Positions 33,363 through 42,970 are shown, counted from the first letter of the stretch. The stretch is DNA of 64,000 nt from Candidatus Vecturithrix granuli (GCA_000739535.1 DF820464.1:31572-95571); one strand, 5' to 3'. Numbers and translations: made by a program. The notes: generated by a model from the letters alone, not told the origin.

Positions 33363-35894
33363 TTGAGTGAACACCAGAACTTTAAAGTTGAAGTCGAACA
33401 ACAAGGGGCCAAGAGTACAAGCCTGGTCGGAGATCAGACGCAGATCTTTCAGATCGAAGGCAACTTGTATTATCATGAAACTGCTCGGCAAGCTGCAAAA
33501 TCGAAAGTCTGTCCTCCCTCAACGATTCCTGAATCAGGAATCTTGATTGAACGTGAACAACTGCTGCAAGACGTCGAACCTTTTTTCAGGCAGAATTCGT
33601 TCAAAGTTTTACTGTTAGAGGGATTGGGCGGGATCGGGAAAACCGTGTTTGCTGCTCATGCCTGCCGAGCGTTTCGACAGGCATTTCAAGGTATTTATTG
33701 GGGAAATTGCTGCGCTCAGAGCAGCATTGAACGCTTCTGTCAAGAGTTATACAGCGTTTTCACTCGTCATGACCCATCATTACAGCAACAAGGAGTAGAT
33801 GACAGGGAACTCTCATTGCAGGACAGAATCCACGACATTTTACAACATCTTGAACAATACAAATTGTTATTAGTTTTTGATGATTTTCATACCCTGCTAG
33901 ATCGAAACGGCCGTTTTCAGGATGTAGAAATTGAGATGTTTTTCCAGCAGCTTATTCAGGCTGGACATCAGTCGAAATTACTCCTTATCTCTCGTAGAAC
34001 TCTGTTCCTTCTACGACAGCCTGCCGGGATCAGTATTAAAAAGCGGCTTGGAGAATTAACGCTTGCAGGAACGAAAATCTTGCTTGAAACACTGGGAATG
34101 CAGATTCCTGTTGAACAGACACAGGCCCTCTATCAGAAGATCGGCGGACATCCGCTCGCATTACGTATGTTAGCTGATCTGTACGAGCGTGGATATTCAT
34201 TACACCGAATCCTGTCAGAACCGTTTCAGGAATTAGCACGCGAGAGCAGAGAACTCTGTGATGAATTTTTGTCCTGGGTTTGGGAATGTATGACAATTGA
34301 AGAGCGTGAAGTGCTTCAGGGATTTTGCACATTTCGCTTGCCGATTCCTATAGAAGCTGTGACCATGTTCAGCGTGGTTTCGCCCGATCTTCAAAGTGAC
34401 CCGGCTGAAATAACGCTGTTAGAGTGTATCGTGCGCTTCTTGTATGAATATTGCTTGCTTGAAAGAACCCAGGAACAGGAACACTGTTATACTTATGCGG
34501 TTCCCGGCCTGGTGCGTGACGTCGTCTTTCAAAGCATGACTAAACCCCAACAGCAGACCCATCATTTTAAGGCCGCTATGTATTGGATTGCTGAAGAGAG
34601 CAGCCATAATCCAGAGAATTTTGACGAAAATCATGGGCGGGAAGAGGCAATCTATCATTCTTTACAGGCTGGAGAAATCAAACAAGCGATACAACTATCG
34701 CTTTCTCTCTCTGAAGATTTGTGTCGGCGTGGGTTTGCACTCATGGCTCAAAAAATCCTGCTGGATATCGAAAAAGTGCTTGTTGCTGATGAAGATCGCG
34801 CTGCCAGTTATAATCAGTTTGGGAATATTGCGATGCTGCAAGGGGATTACACCAGAGCCTTACAGTGGTATTTTCAAGCTCGTCACCTCTGGCAGGGCCT
34901 GGAACATCAAGAAGGGCTTGCGATAGTTGACAATAATATCGGAACAGCATACTCTGCTCGTGGAGAATACCTGGAAGCTTTGCGGTGGTATACAAACACC
35001 AAAACTATTTTTGAAAAGTTGCCCCGGTACAAACCCGGGTTAGCCACGAGTTACAATAATCTTGGATTCGTTTATGCGTGTTTAGGCCAATATGATTTAG
35101 CTCTACAATACCATGAACAGGCGAGGGAAATTCAGCAGCGACTACATCTGGAAGCCGACCTGGCCAGCAGCTATAATAACATCGGATTTCTATATGATTC
35201 TCAACAAGAATATGATTTGGCGTTAGACTATTATGAACAGGCACGCCAGATTCGTGAATGGCTTGGATTAGAGGCTGATCTGGCTGAAAGCTATAATAAT
35301 ATCGGCGCGGTGCATGCCGCCCGGGAACAGTACGAAACGGCCCTCAGTTACTATCAGAAGGCGCATGATATACTGGAACACTTAAGGCTTGAGGTGAATT
35401 TAGCCCGCTGTTATAATAATATCGGGTTGGTCTATACGAAACAGGGCAATCTGTCGTCCGCTCTTGAATCCTTTGAACACGCCCGGGCAATTCAGCAGCG
35501 TTTAGAGCTTGACGTGGATCTTGCCAAAACCTATAATAATATTGGAGTCGCGTATGCGTGCCAGGAAGATGATGCTTCCCTGGAGACCGCACTTAAATAT
35601 TATGAACGCGCCCGAGAAATTCAAGAACGGTTGCAGTTAGAAACCGATTTAGCGCTGACTCTGAGTAATATTGGACAGATATACTATCAACGCAGAGAGT
35701 ATCAGCGCGCAAAACATGCCCTGGAACGCGCGCTCGCGATCAGAAAAAAATTGCATGAATGGGATTTAGAACCCGACATGACTGTGTTAGACCAGATTCA
35801 GCGCAGCCTCTCTCAGAAAAATCGCTGGAAGAACGGCATGTTCAAATGGCTCAGTCATTATTTCAACCTTATGTATAGGAGAAAAGAACTATGA
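33363..35894 (+). CDS. NB-ARC STAND NTPase with C-terminal tetratricopeptide repeats
   Basis: 843 residues, TTG start with GGGAGG eight bases upstream. The N-terminal motif (about 8-34) is shared with the preceding protein. NB-ARC: P-loop GLGGIGKT 87-94, Walker B KLLLVFDDF 167-175, sensor KLLLISRR 205-212 and the GLPL-type GGHPLALRML 261-270. A winged-helix/ARC2 region follows (about 290-420). From about 480 to 815 there are eight or so kinesin-light-chain-like TPRs of about 40 residues with YNNIG-x6-A/Q-x2-Y-x2-AL-x-YYE-x-A. STAND proteins oligomerise on ligand binding to trigger effectors in immunity or regulation. It overlaps the racemase gene by four bases. Confidence 0.9.
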   Translation: MSEHQNFKVEVEQQGAKSTSLVGDQTQIFQIEGNLYYHETARQAAKSKVCPPSTIPESGILIEREQLLQDVEPFFRQNSFKVLLLEGLGGIGKTVFAAHACRAFRQAFQGIYWGNCCAQSSIERFCQELYSVFTRHDPSLQQQGVDDRELSLQDRIHDILQHLEQYKLLLVFDDFHTLLDRNGRFQDVEIEMFFQQLIQAGHQSKLLLISRRTLFLLRQPAGISIKKRLGELTLAGTKILLETLGMQIPVEQTQALYQKIGGHPLALRMLADLYERGYSLHRILSEPFQELARESRELCDEFLSWVWECMTIEEREVLQGFCTFRLPIPIEAVTMFSVVSPDLQSDPAEITLLECIVRFLYEYCLLERTQEQEHCYTYAVPGLVRDVVFQSMTKPQQQTHHFKAAMYWIAEESSHNPENFDENHGREEAIYHSLQAGEIKQAIQLSLSLSEDLCRRGFALMAQKILLDIEKVLVADEDRAASYNQFGNIAMLQGDYTRALQWYFQARHLWQGLEHQEGLAIVDNNIGTAYSARGEYLEALRWYTNTKTIFEKLPRYKPGLATSYNNLGFVYACLGQYDLALQYHEQAREIQQRLHLEADLASSYNNIGFLYDSQQEYDLALDYYEQARQIREWLGLEADLAESYNNIGAVHAAREQYETALSYYQKAHDILEHLRLEVNLARCYNNIGLVYTKQGNLSSALESFEHARAIQQRLELDVDLAKTYNNIGVAYACQEDDASLETALKYYERAREIQERLQLETDLALTLSNIGQIYYQRREYQRAKHALERALAIRKKLHEWDLEPDMTVLDQIQRSLSQKNRWKNGMFKWLSHYFNLMYRRKEL

Positions 35895-36592
35895 TCAACC
35901 AGAAATTTGTTGGAGTGTTAGGAGGAATGGGGCCGGACGCCACGGTGACGATGTTTCAAAATATTCTAAGGGCGACCCCGGCACATTCGGATCAGGAGCA
36001 TTTACGCCTCTTGGTTTATAATAATCCGAAAATCCCGGATCGAACCGCGGCGATCTGCGCTGGTGGCCCCGACCCGCTTCCCGCCTTAATCGAATCAGCC
36101 CGATTGTTAGAACGCGCCGGCGTCGATCTGATCGTGATTCCCTGCGTCACCGCGCACTATTTTTATGACGGTATTCAAGCCGCGATTACTGTTCCGGTGC
36201 TGCACATTGTCCAGGAAACTCTGAAATTCGCCTCATCTCAGCATCCTGACAGTAAAAAGCTCGGTTTGCTTTCCACAATGGGTACGATGCAGACAGGACT
36301 GTTTCCACGATTTGCGGACGAATGGGGGGCCACAGTAATCGTCCCGCCAGAAGAAATGATTCAAAACCTGGTAATGCGTGCGATTTATCGGATTAAAGCA
36401 GGAGAATTCACAGGAGAACCTTCCGCTTTGCTGCAACAAGCAGCAACTCATCTGATCCAAGCGGGAGCGCAGGCGATTATCGCTGGCTGTACGGAAATTC
36501 CTCTGGCGCTGAGACCGGATGATGTCAGTGTTCCTTTTCTTGATCCCATGAAAATCCTGGCCCAGGCCGTCGTCGCTCAGGCAATGGGGTAG
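35891..36592 (+). CDS. Aspartate/glutamate racemase family protein
   Basis: 233 residues: VGVLGGMGPDATVTMFQNIL, the first catalytic Cys in VDLIVIPCVTAHYFYDGI and the second in AQAIIAGCTEIPLAL, the PLP-independent two-cysteine racemase pattern. The signature GGMGPDAT points to the aspartate (or broad amino-acid) racemase group rather than MurI. ATG 35891 overlaps the STAND stop (ATGA), so translation is coupled. Why an amino-acid racemase accompanies an NB-ARC protein is unclear. D-amino acid production or chance operon membership are both possible. Confidence 0.9.
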   Translation: MINQKFVGVLGGMGPDATVTMFQNILRATPAHSDQEHLRLLVYNNPKIPDRTAAICAGGPDPLPALIESARLLERAGVDLIVIPCVTAHYFYDGIQAAITVPVLHIVQETLKFASSQHPDSKKLGLLSTMGTMQTGLFPRFADEWGATVIVPPEEMIQNLVMRAIYRIKAGEFTGEPSALLQQAATHLIQAGAQAIIAGCTEIPLALRPDDVSVPFLDPMKILAQAVVAQAMG

Positions 36593-36679
36593 ATCAGAAT
36601 TTCCTTCATATCGCTGTACTTTTTCATTGACTTTCTCAGACCCCTTAAAATTATAGCTTTTCAGCACATTATGGGCAGA

Positions 36680-36713
36680 AAACACCCGAGTTTTTCCAAA
36701 AACTCGGGTGTTT
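36680..36713. terminator. Intrinsic terminator after the racemase
   Basis: AAACACCCGAGTTTTT / AAAAACTCGGGTGTTT, a 16-bp stem with a two-base loop. The T-run after it is short, but the upstream A-rich arm makes it symmetrical. Confidence 0.7.
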
Positions 36714-36840
36714 ATGAGCAGCTATTTAGCAATAATAGTCCGCAGGACTTCAAGTATTGTAGCAATAGACAAGCCCTACCTACCCCTTCCGACCGTTTAC
36801 CGGTCTATTGTTATAAACGACATCATACAGGACAACACCT

Positions 36841-38190
36841 ATGGCTCAATTATTTGGAACTGACGGCATTCGAGGCACAGCAAATCGTTTTCCCATGATT
36901 CCGGAAATGATGGTGAAAATCGGAATGATCATTGGAACGATTTTTGAAAAATATCCCTCTGAGATCATCATCGGACGAGATACTCGTATCTCTGGACAGA
37001 TGCTGGAATATGCTTTGAGTTCAGGTTTAGCGGCTTCAGGGGCGCGTGTGAAACTTGCCGGAATTATTCCGACGCCAGCGGTCGCCTTTTTAACTCGGAA
37101 ATATCATGCGCAAGCCGGAATTGTCATTTCCGCTTCTCATAATTTATTTCAGGATAATGGCGTCAAAATTTTTTCCTCTGACGGATTTAAATTGCCAGAT
37201 GAATTGGAATTACAGATCGAGGATCGCGTCCTTGATGAGCAAGCAATTCATCATCGTCCGATTGAAGCGGACATCGGCAAGATCGAGGTCTTCGAAGGGG
37301 CTGAAGAGCAGTATGTTAACCATCTGATTGACTCGGTCTATTCGAACAAATTTCCTGATCTGCGAGGAATGAAAGTCGTAGTTGATTGCGCTAACGGAGC
37401 CGCTGCTCGGGTTGGTCCCACAATCTTCAAACGGCTCCAACTTGATGTTGTGGAACTCGCTGCCTCTCCTGATGGTCTGAATATTAATCAGAACTGCGGG
37501 GCTTTGCATACAGAAACCTTGCAGCACCATGTCCTGAAAGAACGCGCTGATCTTGGCATTGCCTTTGACGGCGATGCCGACAGATTGATCCTCGTCGATG
37601 AACAGGGACAGCCGGTGAATGGGGATCGCATTATGGCAATATTGGCACTTGATTTATATCAGCAGCATCGGTTAAAGAATAATACGCTCGTTGCGACTGT
37701 CATGAGTAATTTGGGGTTGGAACTTGCGATGAAAGAAGCGGGAATCACTTTGCTTCGCACGGCTGTCGGCGACCGCTATGTAGTCGAAAAAATGCGAGCG
37801 ATCAACGCCAACCTCGGCGGCGAACAATCTGGACATATTGTCATGTTTGATCACGGAACTACAGGAGATGGACTGGTTTCAGCTCTCTCTGTGCTCAAAA
37901 TCCTGTCACGCGCCAATAAATCATTATCAGAACTTGCCGCCTGTATTCAGGATTTTCCGCAAACCCTGATGAATGTGCCTGTCAAAGAACGTAAACCGAT
38001 TGAAGACATGGTTGGCGTGAGCAATGCAATTCGACAAGCTGAAAAAGAACTCGGGGAGCGAGGGCGTATCCTTGTACGCTATTCTGGAACCGAGCTGCTG
38101 CTGCGGGTTATGGTTGAAGCCGAAGATCAACCGACGGTTGAACGCATTGTGGACACAATTGCTGAAGAAATCCGAAAAGAGCAGCGATGA
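36841..38190 (+). CDS. glmM: Phosphoglucosamine mutase (or close phosphohexomutase)
   Basis: 449 residues, the family length. FGTDGIRGTANRFP at 5-18, active-site phosphoserine Ser99 in GIVISASHN, metal loop FDGDADRLILVD, sugar loop GGEQSGHI and phosphate loop VRYSGTELLLRVMVE. It converts glucosamine-6-P to glucosamine-1-P for UDP-GlcNAc synthesis. The residue after SASHN is Leu (SASHNLFQDNG) where GlmM proteins normally have Pro. This may be tolerated or may mark a different hexose specificity. It stands alone upstream of the efflux operon. Confidence 0.88.
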   Translation: MAQLFGTDGIRGTANRFPMIPEMMVKIGMIIGTIFEKYPSEIIIGRDTRISGQMLEYALSSGLAASGARVKLAGIIPTPAVAFLTRKYHAQAGIVISASHNLFQDNGVKIFSSDGFKLPDELELQIEDRVLDEQAIHHRPIEADIGKIEVFEGAEEQYVNHLIDSVYSNKFPDLRGMKVVVDCANGAAARVGPTIFKRLQLDVVELAASPDGLNINQNCGALHTETLQHHVLKERADLGIAFDGDADRLILVDEQGQPVNGDRIMAILALDLYQQHRLKNNTLVATVMSNLGLELAMKEAGITLLRTAVGDRYVVEKMRAINANLGGEQSGHIVMFDHGTTGDGLVSALSVLKILSRANKSLSELAACIQDFPQTLMNVPVKERKPIEDMVGVSNAIRQAEKELGERGRILVRYSGTELLLRVMVEAEDQPTVERIVDTIAEEIRKEQR

Positions 38191-38262
38191 CTTTGGTCCC
38201 TGAGCTTTTTGTTCATTTGAATGAGAACCTGTATATGAGAGAGAAAAGATAGAGGATGGCGT

Positions 38263-39486
38263 ATGAAAAAGAGCACGAAAAAACACATTTTAGTATATTT
38301 CCTTGCGATAATGCTGATTGTCAGTCTGTTTGCTGTCGCCCAGTTTTACGTCCGCCAGACGCGTCAACGAATTCAAAAGACCCAGGAAGAGGCGGCTACC
38401 CAGAGCCAGACAGAGGCAGAAACCCTTCTGACAAAAGTGAAAGTTGTTGAAATCTTGCCGGTTCCCTTTACCGATATTCTGGTATTGCCCGGAACCGTTG
38501 TGCCCTACGAAGATATTGATCTGGCCGCCAAAACAAGCGGTACTGTCGAATGGATCGGGCCGAAACAGGGCGCGCGACTCAAAAAAGATGAAAAATTACT
38601 TCAGGTAGATGTCACGTCGAGCAAAACCAAAGTAACCGAAGCGCGCGCCCTCTATGAACAGGCTTTGAAAGATTATAATCGCATCAAACGCTTATATAAC
38701 GAAAAGATTACGTCTAAAGAGCAGCTTGATAATGCTGAAACCGTCTTGAATACCTCGAAGGCTGCGTTGGATTCCACGAGCGTCAATCTCAAAGATGGTA
38801 CACTCTACTCTCCAATCAACGGGATTCTCGACAACCTCCTTGTCGACCCGGGAGAATATATCAATCCGGGACAAACAGTGATGAAAATTGTTGATATAGA
38901 TCGAGTCTATATAGAATTGCCTGTCCCGGAGAAAGATATTTTATATTTCACAAAAGGCCAGGAAGTCGCTCTACAAATGTCTGTTGCTGGTGGACGGGAG
39001 AATAACAACGAAACAAGCGGAACAAGCGATTTCAGGCAAGGAGATTTCAATGGGGTGATTGATTTTGTTTCGATGACGGCAGATAACACGACCAGAACAT
39101 ATTTAGTGAAAGTCCTGGCTGAGAACTCCGAACACAAAATGCGTCCGGGCATGATTGTCAGAGCACGCCTTGTCCGCCGGGAACTTCAGGATGCTATTGC
39201 AGTTCCGTTTTTTACTATTATCGATCATGAAAAGGGAAAGTCCGTCTTTGTGATCGATGAGGAAGGCGTCGCCCGGGAACGTCCCATTCAGTACGGTTCT
39301 TTTCAACGCGGCCTGGTTGAAATTCGGAATGGGCTGAAATTGGGAGACAAACTGGTCGTCGTCGGGCAGCGGAGTCTAGTTGAAGGACAGAAAGTCGAGA
39401 TCACTGGCGATATCACGCCGCTTGCCCGGCAATGGATTCTTGAGGGCCGCGATCTTTCAAAATTGACGGTTGATATTCTGCAATGA
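38263..39486 (+). CDS. RND efflux periplasmic adaptor (membrane fusion protein)
   Basis: 407 residues. A short cytoplasmic start (MKKSTKKH) precedes one membrane helix (about 8-28), then the adaptor architecture: beta-barrel/lipoyl halves (VVPYEDIDLAAKTSGTVEWI and LYSPINGILDNLLVDPGEYI), a coiled-coil hairpin (about 120-175), and a membrane-proximal barrel (AVPFFTIIDHEKGKSVFVI, DKLVVVGQRSLVEGQKV). It links an inner-membrane RND pump to an outer-membrane channel. The pump follows 95 bases downstream; no TolC-type channel is encoded here. AGAGAGG-type purines precede the ATG. Confidence 0.92.
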   Translation: MKKSTKKHILVYFLAIMLIVSLFAVAQFYVRQTRQRIQKTQEEAATQSQTEAETLLTKVKVVEILPVPFTDILVLPGTVVPYEDIDLAAKTSGTVEWIGPKQGARLKKDEKLLQVDVTSSKTKVTEARALYEQALKDYNRIKRLYNEKITSKEQLDNAETVLNTSKAALDSTSVNLKDGTLYSPINGILDNLLVDPGEYINPGQTVMKIVDIDRVYIELPVPEKDILYFTKGQEVALQMSVAGGRENNNETSGTSDFRQGDFNGVIDFVSMTADNTTRTYLVKVLAENSEHKMRPGMIVRARLVRRELQDAIAVPFFTIIDHEKGKSVFVIDEEGVARERPIQYGSFQRGLVEIRNGLKLGDKLVVVGQRSLVEGQKVEITGDITPLARQWILEGRDLSKLTVDILQ

Positions 39487-39495
39487 TGTGAACGG

Positions 39496-39560
39496 GTGTG
39501 GGTGTTTCAGGGGGAAGTGTTTGGGTGAAGTTGTGCCTGAAAATCCTGAAACACTCACAC
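39496..39560. repeat. Inverted repeat between adaptor and pump genes
   Basis: GTGTGGGTGTTTCAGG (39496-39511) and CCTGAAACACTCACAC (39545-39560) pair at 15 of 16 positions around a 33-base loop. It could tune translation or transcript stability of the pump gene, which starts 21 bases later. Confidence 0.5.
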
Positions 39561-39581
39561 GCTGAAGTACTTTTTCATACT

Positions 39582-42500
39582 ATGGTTATCAGTAATTTTT
39601 CGATCACGCATAAAACGACTGTGTTGATTTTGCTTCTGATCATTACGATCACGGGAACAATGGCCTATGTGACCTTGCCCCGCGAAGCCGCCCCGGATAT
39701 TACCTTTCCGTTTATCATGGTCATGAGTAACTATGAGGGCGTCTCGCCATCGGATATGGAATCGCTGGTTACCCTCCCGCTCGAGCGCAAGCTCAAAGCC
39801 CTGACCGATATCAAAGAAATGACATCGACTTCAACGGAAGGTCTCTCTCAAATTTTCCTTGAATTCGAAACCGACGTGGATACCGATACCGCGTTGCAGA
39901 AAGTGCGCGATAAAGTCGATCAGGCCAAACAAGATCTGCCCTCAGATATGAACGATCCAACGATCACCGAATTTTCGTCATCGGACTGGCCGATTATGTT
40001 TGTAGTCATTTCCGGGGAAGTCGGGTTGGTGAAATTAAAAAAGATCGCCGAAGATTTGGAAGAAGACATTGAAGGCGTCAAGGGGGTATTGGACGCCAAA
40101 ATTGTCGGCGGCCGCGAACGTGAAATTCGGGTGGAGTATGACCAGGATCGTCTGGCGGCCTATGGGCTGGTGATGAGTCAGGTAGTTCAAACAGTGAGCA
40201 ATAATAATCAGAATATGCCCGGAGGGAGTCTGGATATTGGAGAAGCCCGTTATGTCTTGAAATCCCCCGCAGAATTTAAATCGCCGGATGAAATTGATAA
40301 TCTGGTCATTACAGTCAAAGATGGCAAACCGATTTATATTTCCGATGTAGCCACGATTCGAGATACTTTCCAGGACCGCGATTCCTACTCCCGGCTGAAC
40401 GGCATTGAATCGATCTCTATTCGCATCACCAAGCGGGCAGGAGAACATTTACTTCGGATTGCCGATGAGATCAAAGACATTGTCGAACAAAAACGCCAGA
40501 CTCTTCCGAAACAAATTCAGATTACTATCACCTCGGATCAATCTGATGATATTCATGCCATGGTGGCAGATTTGGAAAATAACATTGTGACCGGACTCAT
40601 TCTGGTGCTGATCGTGATTTTCTCGTCACTTGGCTTACGCAATGCCATTTTAGTCGCGCTGGCCATCCCGTTTTCGATGCTCATGTCATTTTTCATTCTC
40701 CAGTGGCTGGGCATCACCTTGAATTTTGTAGTGCTCTTCAGTTTGATCCTGGCCTTAGGGATGCTGGTAGATAATGCGATTGTCATTGTCGAAAATATTT
40801 ATCGCCATCATACGGAAGAACGGAAGCCGCTGATCCGAGCGGCGATGGAAGGAACGGCCGAAGTGGCCTGGCCGGTCGTGGCTTCAACTGCGACCACCGT
40901 TGTGGCGTTTGTGCCGTTAGTGTTCTGGCCAGGCATCATGGGAGAATTTATGGGGTATCTGCCGAAAACGCTGATTATCACGTTGTCATCGTCGCTGTTT
41001 GTGGCTTTAATTATTACTCCCACGCTCAGTGCAATGTTTATTAAACAATCAAAACGCGAACAACGCATCTCGGACCGAGAGGGAGAGCAAAAATATGGAA
41101 TGATTATCAAAATCTATCGGCGACTGTTGAGCTTTATCCTGAATTATCGTCTCCTATTTTTGTTTATTTTTTTCAATCTCCTGGCCTTGTTGATCTATAT
41201 TTTCAGCCAAAGCGGCTTGGGGGTTGAAATGTTTCCTGATACCGAACCAGCCAGAATTACTGCCAGCATCCAGGCGCCGGAAGGCACCAATATTCAGCAA
41301 ACTAACAATTTCGCCCTCAAAGCCGAGGCCCTCATCACAAAATACGGCAACATCGAATACGTCACGACGACGGTTGGAGATGACGGCCCCAATACCGCGG
41401 AGATCACGATCGACATGATTGATCGGGAATTGCGCAAGGGGTCGCAAGACAAAGGCATTACTGATGGGAAAATCTATTTCCGCAATTCGAATGATACGAT
41501 GGAAGCGATCAGGAAGGATTTGGTGGCGTCAATTGTGGGGGCCGAAGTGAACGTGGATAAGGAGGAAGAAGGCCCGCCCGTAGGCGAACCGGTCAATGTC
41601 GAAATCCATGGCAATGACTATGCTGTGATGTCCCGGATTGCCGATGCCTTGAAAGCTCAAATCAAGAATCTGCCCGGCATTGTGGATTTAACAGATGATT
41701 ATGAAACCGGATTGCCGGAAATCCAGGTTGATATTGATAAAGAACGTGCAGCGCTATTAGGATTGGATGCCTACACTATCGGATTTATGATTAAGGGAGC
41801 GGTGAATGGCGTTGAAATCGGTAAGTATCGGGAAGGCGATGATGAATACGATATTATCGCCCGGCTCCCGGAAGAACAGCGCCAAAATATCCAGAATATT
41901 CTACGACTGCGTATTCCTGATAACTCTGGAAATCCTGTTCCGCTCAGCTCGCTAGCGGAGGTCAAGACTACCAGTGGACTTTCGGCGATTAAGCACATTG
42001 ATCAGAAACGGGTAGTCACCGTGACCTCAAATGTAGCCAAAGGTTTTAATTCCCAACAGGTGCTTGGCCAGGTGCAAAAAATTGCCGCTTCCATGCAATT
42101 GCCCGAGGGATATACCTTTCAATATACCGGAGAAAACGAAGAGATGATCAAGTCGCAGCGTTTCATGACGCAAGCCTTTGTCATTGCGATTTTGTTGATC
42201 GCTTTAGTCCTGGTGATGCAGTTTGATTCCATTTTAAGTACATTCATCATTATGACATCTGTAATCCTTTCGCTGATCGGCGTCTTTATGGGACTGATCA
42301 TTACCCAGAAGCCCTTTGGAGTCATCATGACCGGTATGGGAGTGATTTCGCTTGCAGGAGTTGTGGTGAATAATGCGATTGTGTTGATTGACTATATTAA
42401 TGTGCTCCGCAAACGCGGAAAATCCTGCCGTGACGCTATCATCGCAGCCGGATGTACTCGTCTGCGCCCGGTCTTGCTTACGGCGATTACGACCATGCTA

Positions 42501-42764
42501 GGGCTGGTCCCGATGGCGATTGGCGTCAGCCTGGAAATTCATACATTCAATCTGAAAGACATGATTGTCATTGGGAGCGACAGCAGTCAGTGGTGGGGAG
42601 CAATGGCGACGACTGTCATTTTCGGGTTGCTTGTAGCGACAGTGCTCACGCTTTTTGCGGTGCCATGCTTATATAGTCTCTTTTTTGAACGCCCTAAGAA
42701 AGAAGCCAGATTTGATGAAATCTCATTGGAAGAACTGGAAGCGTCTTATGAAACAGTAAAGTAA
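39582..42764 (+). CDS. RND-family efflux transporter, inner-membrane pump
   Basis: About 1060 residues of AcrB/MexF-type fold: TM1 from SITHKTTVLILLL, porter domain beginning AYVTLPREAAPDITFP, TM helices around 330-540 (VTGLILVLIVIFSSLGLRNAIL; LALGMLVDNAIVIVENIY with the proton-relay Asp), and a second porter and TM half (GVISLAGVVVNNAIVLIDYI; RLRPVLLTAITTMLGLVPMA). The final helix has FAVPCLYSLFF. An upstream ATG at 39498 would add 28 residues encoded by the inverted repeat, so 39582 is preferred. Substrate class unknown; the sequence style fits the multidrug or lipid RND group. Confidence 0.92.
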   Translation: MVISNFSITHKTTVLILLLIITITGTMAYVTLPREAAPDITFPFIMVMSNYEGVSPSDMESLVTLPLERKLKALTDIKEMTSTSTEGLSQIFLEFETDVDTDTALQKVRDKVDQAKQDLPSDMNDPTITEFSSSDWPIMFVVISGEVGLVKLKKIAEDLEEDIEGVKGVLDAKIVGGREREIRVEYDQDRLAAYGLVMSQVVQTVSNNNQNMPGGSLDIGEARYVLKSPAEFKSPDEIDNLVITVKDGKPIYISDVATIRDTFQDRDSYSRLNGIESISIRITKRAGEHLLRIADEIKDIVEQKRQTLPKQIQITITSDQSDDIHAMVADLENNIVTGLILVLIVIFSSLGLRNAILVALAIPFSMLMSFFILQWLGITLNFVVLFSLILALGMLVDNAIVIVENIYRHHTEERKPLIRAAMEGTAEVAWPVVASTATTVVAFVPLVFWPGIMGEFMGYLPKTLIITLSSSLFVALIITPTLSAMFIKQSKREQRISDREGEQKYGMIIKIYRRLLSFILNYRLLFLFIFFNLLALLIYIFSQSGLGVEMFPDTEPARITASIQAPEGTNIQQTNNFALKAEALITKYGNIEYVTTTVGDDGPNTAEITIDMIDRELRKGSQDKGITDGKIYFRNSNDTMEAIRKDLVASIVGAEVNVDKEEEGPPVGEPVNVEIHGNDYAVMSRIADALKAQIKNLPGIVDLTDDYETGLPEIQVDIDKERAALLGLDAYTIGFMIKGAVNGVEIGKYREGDDEYDIIARLPEEQRQNIQNILRLRIPDNSGNPVPLSSLAEVKTTSGLSAIKHIDQKRVVTVTSNVAKGFNSQQVLGQVQKIAASMQLPEGYTFQYTGENEEMIKSQRFMTQAFVIAILLIALVLVMQFDSILSTFIIMTSVILSLIGVFMGLIITQKPFGVIMTGMGVISLAGVVVNNAIVLIDYINVLRKRGKSCRDAIIAAGCTRLRPVLLTAITTMLGLVPMAIGVSLEIHTFNLKDMIVIGSDSSQWWGAMATTVIFGLLVATVLTLFAVPCLYSLFFERPKKEARFDEISLEELEASYETVK

Positions 42765-42791
42765 AAATTTGAGTTTACTGCTCAAAAAAGC

Positions 42792-42821
42792 TTGACAGAT
42801 TTTCAACACTCTCAATAGAGT
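42792..42821 (+). promoter_or_regulatory. Promoter of tRNA-Glu
   Basis: TTGACA (42792-42797), then TAGAGT (42816-42821) at 18-bp spacing, about 22 bases before the tRNA. Confidence 0.5.
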
Positions 42822-42843
42822 ATCTTGTGTTATGAAGGAAAAT

Positions 42844-42916
42844 GGTCCCATCGTCTAGCGGCCCAGGACGCCGGCCTCTCACGCCGAAAACACGGGTTCG
42901 ATTCCCGTTGGGACCA
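42844..42916 (+). tRNA. tRNA-Glu (anticodon CTC)
   Basis: 73 nt. Acceptor GGTCCCA/TGGGACC with discriminator A. The anticodon stem CCGGC/GCCGA surrounds loop CTCTCAC, giving anticodon CTC. The T arm has GTTCGATTC. No encoded CCA. Followed by a strong hairpin. Confidence 0.95.
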
Positions 42917-42922
42917 TTTCAC

Positions 42923-42970
42923 AAAAGAACCCCCTGACAGGTTTCTACAATCTGTCAGGGGGTTCTTTTT
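42923..42970. terminator. Terminator after tRNA-Glu, shared with the opposing selenoprotein-like gene
   Basis: AAAAGAACCCCCTGACAG / CTGTCAGGGGGTTCTTTTT with T/A runs on both sides, so it can end transcripts from either strand. The stop codon of the minus-strand small gene (42945-42947) lies in its loop. Confidence 0.9.

Noticed and set aside
33363..35894. Calling the STAND protein a specific Avs-type antiphage receptor
   Set aside because: NB-ARC and TPRs are visible, but there is no recognised N-terminal nuclease or protease, so only the general STAND class is supported.
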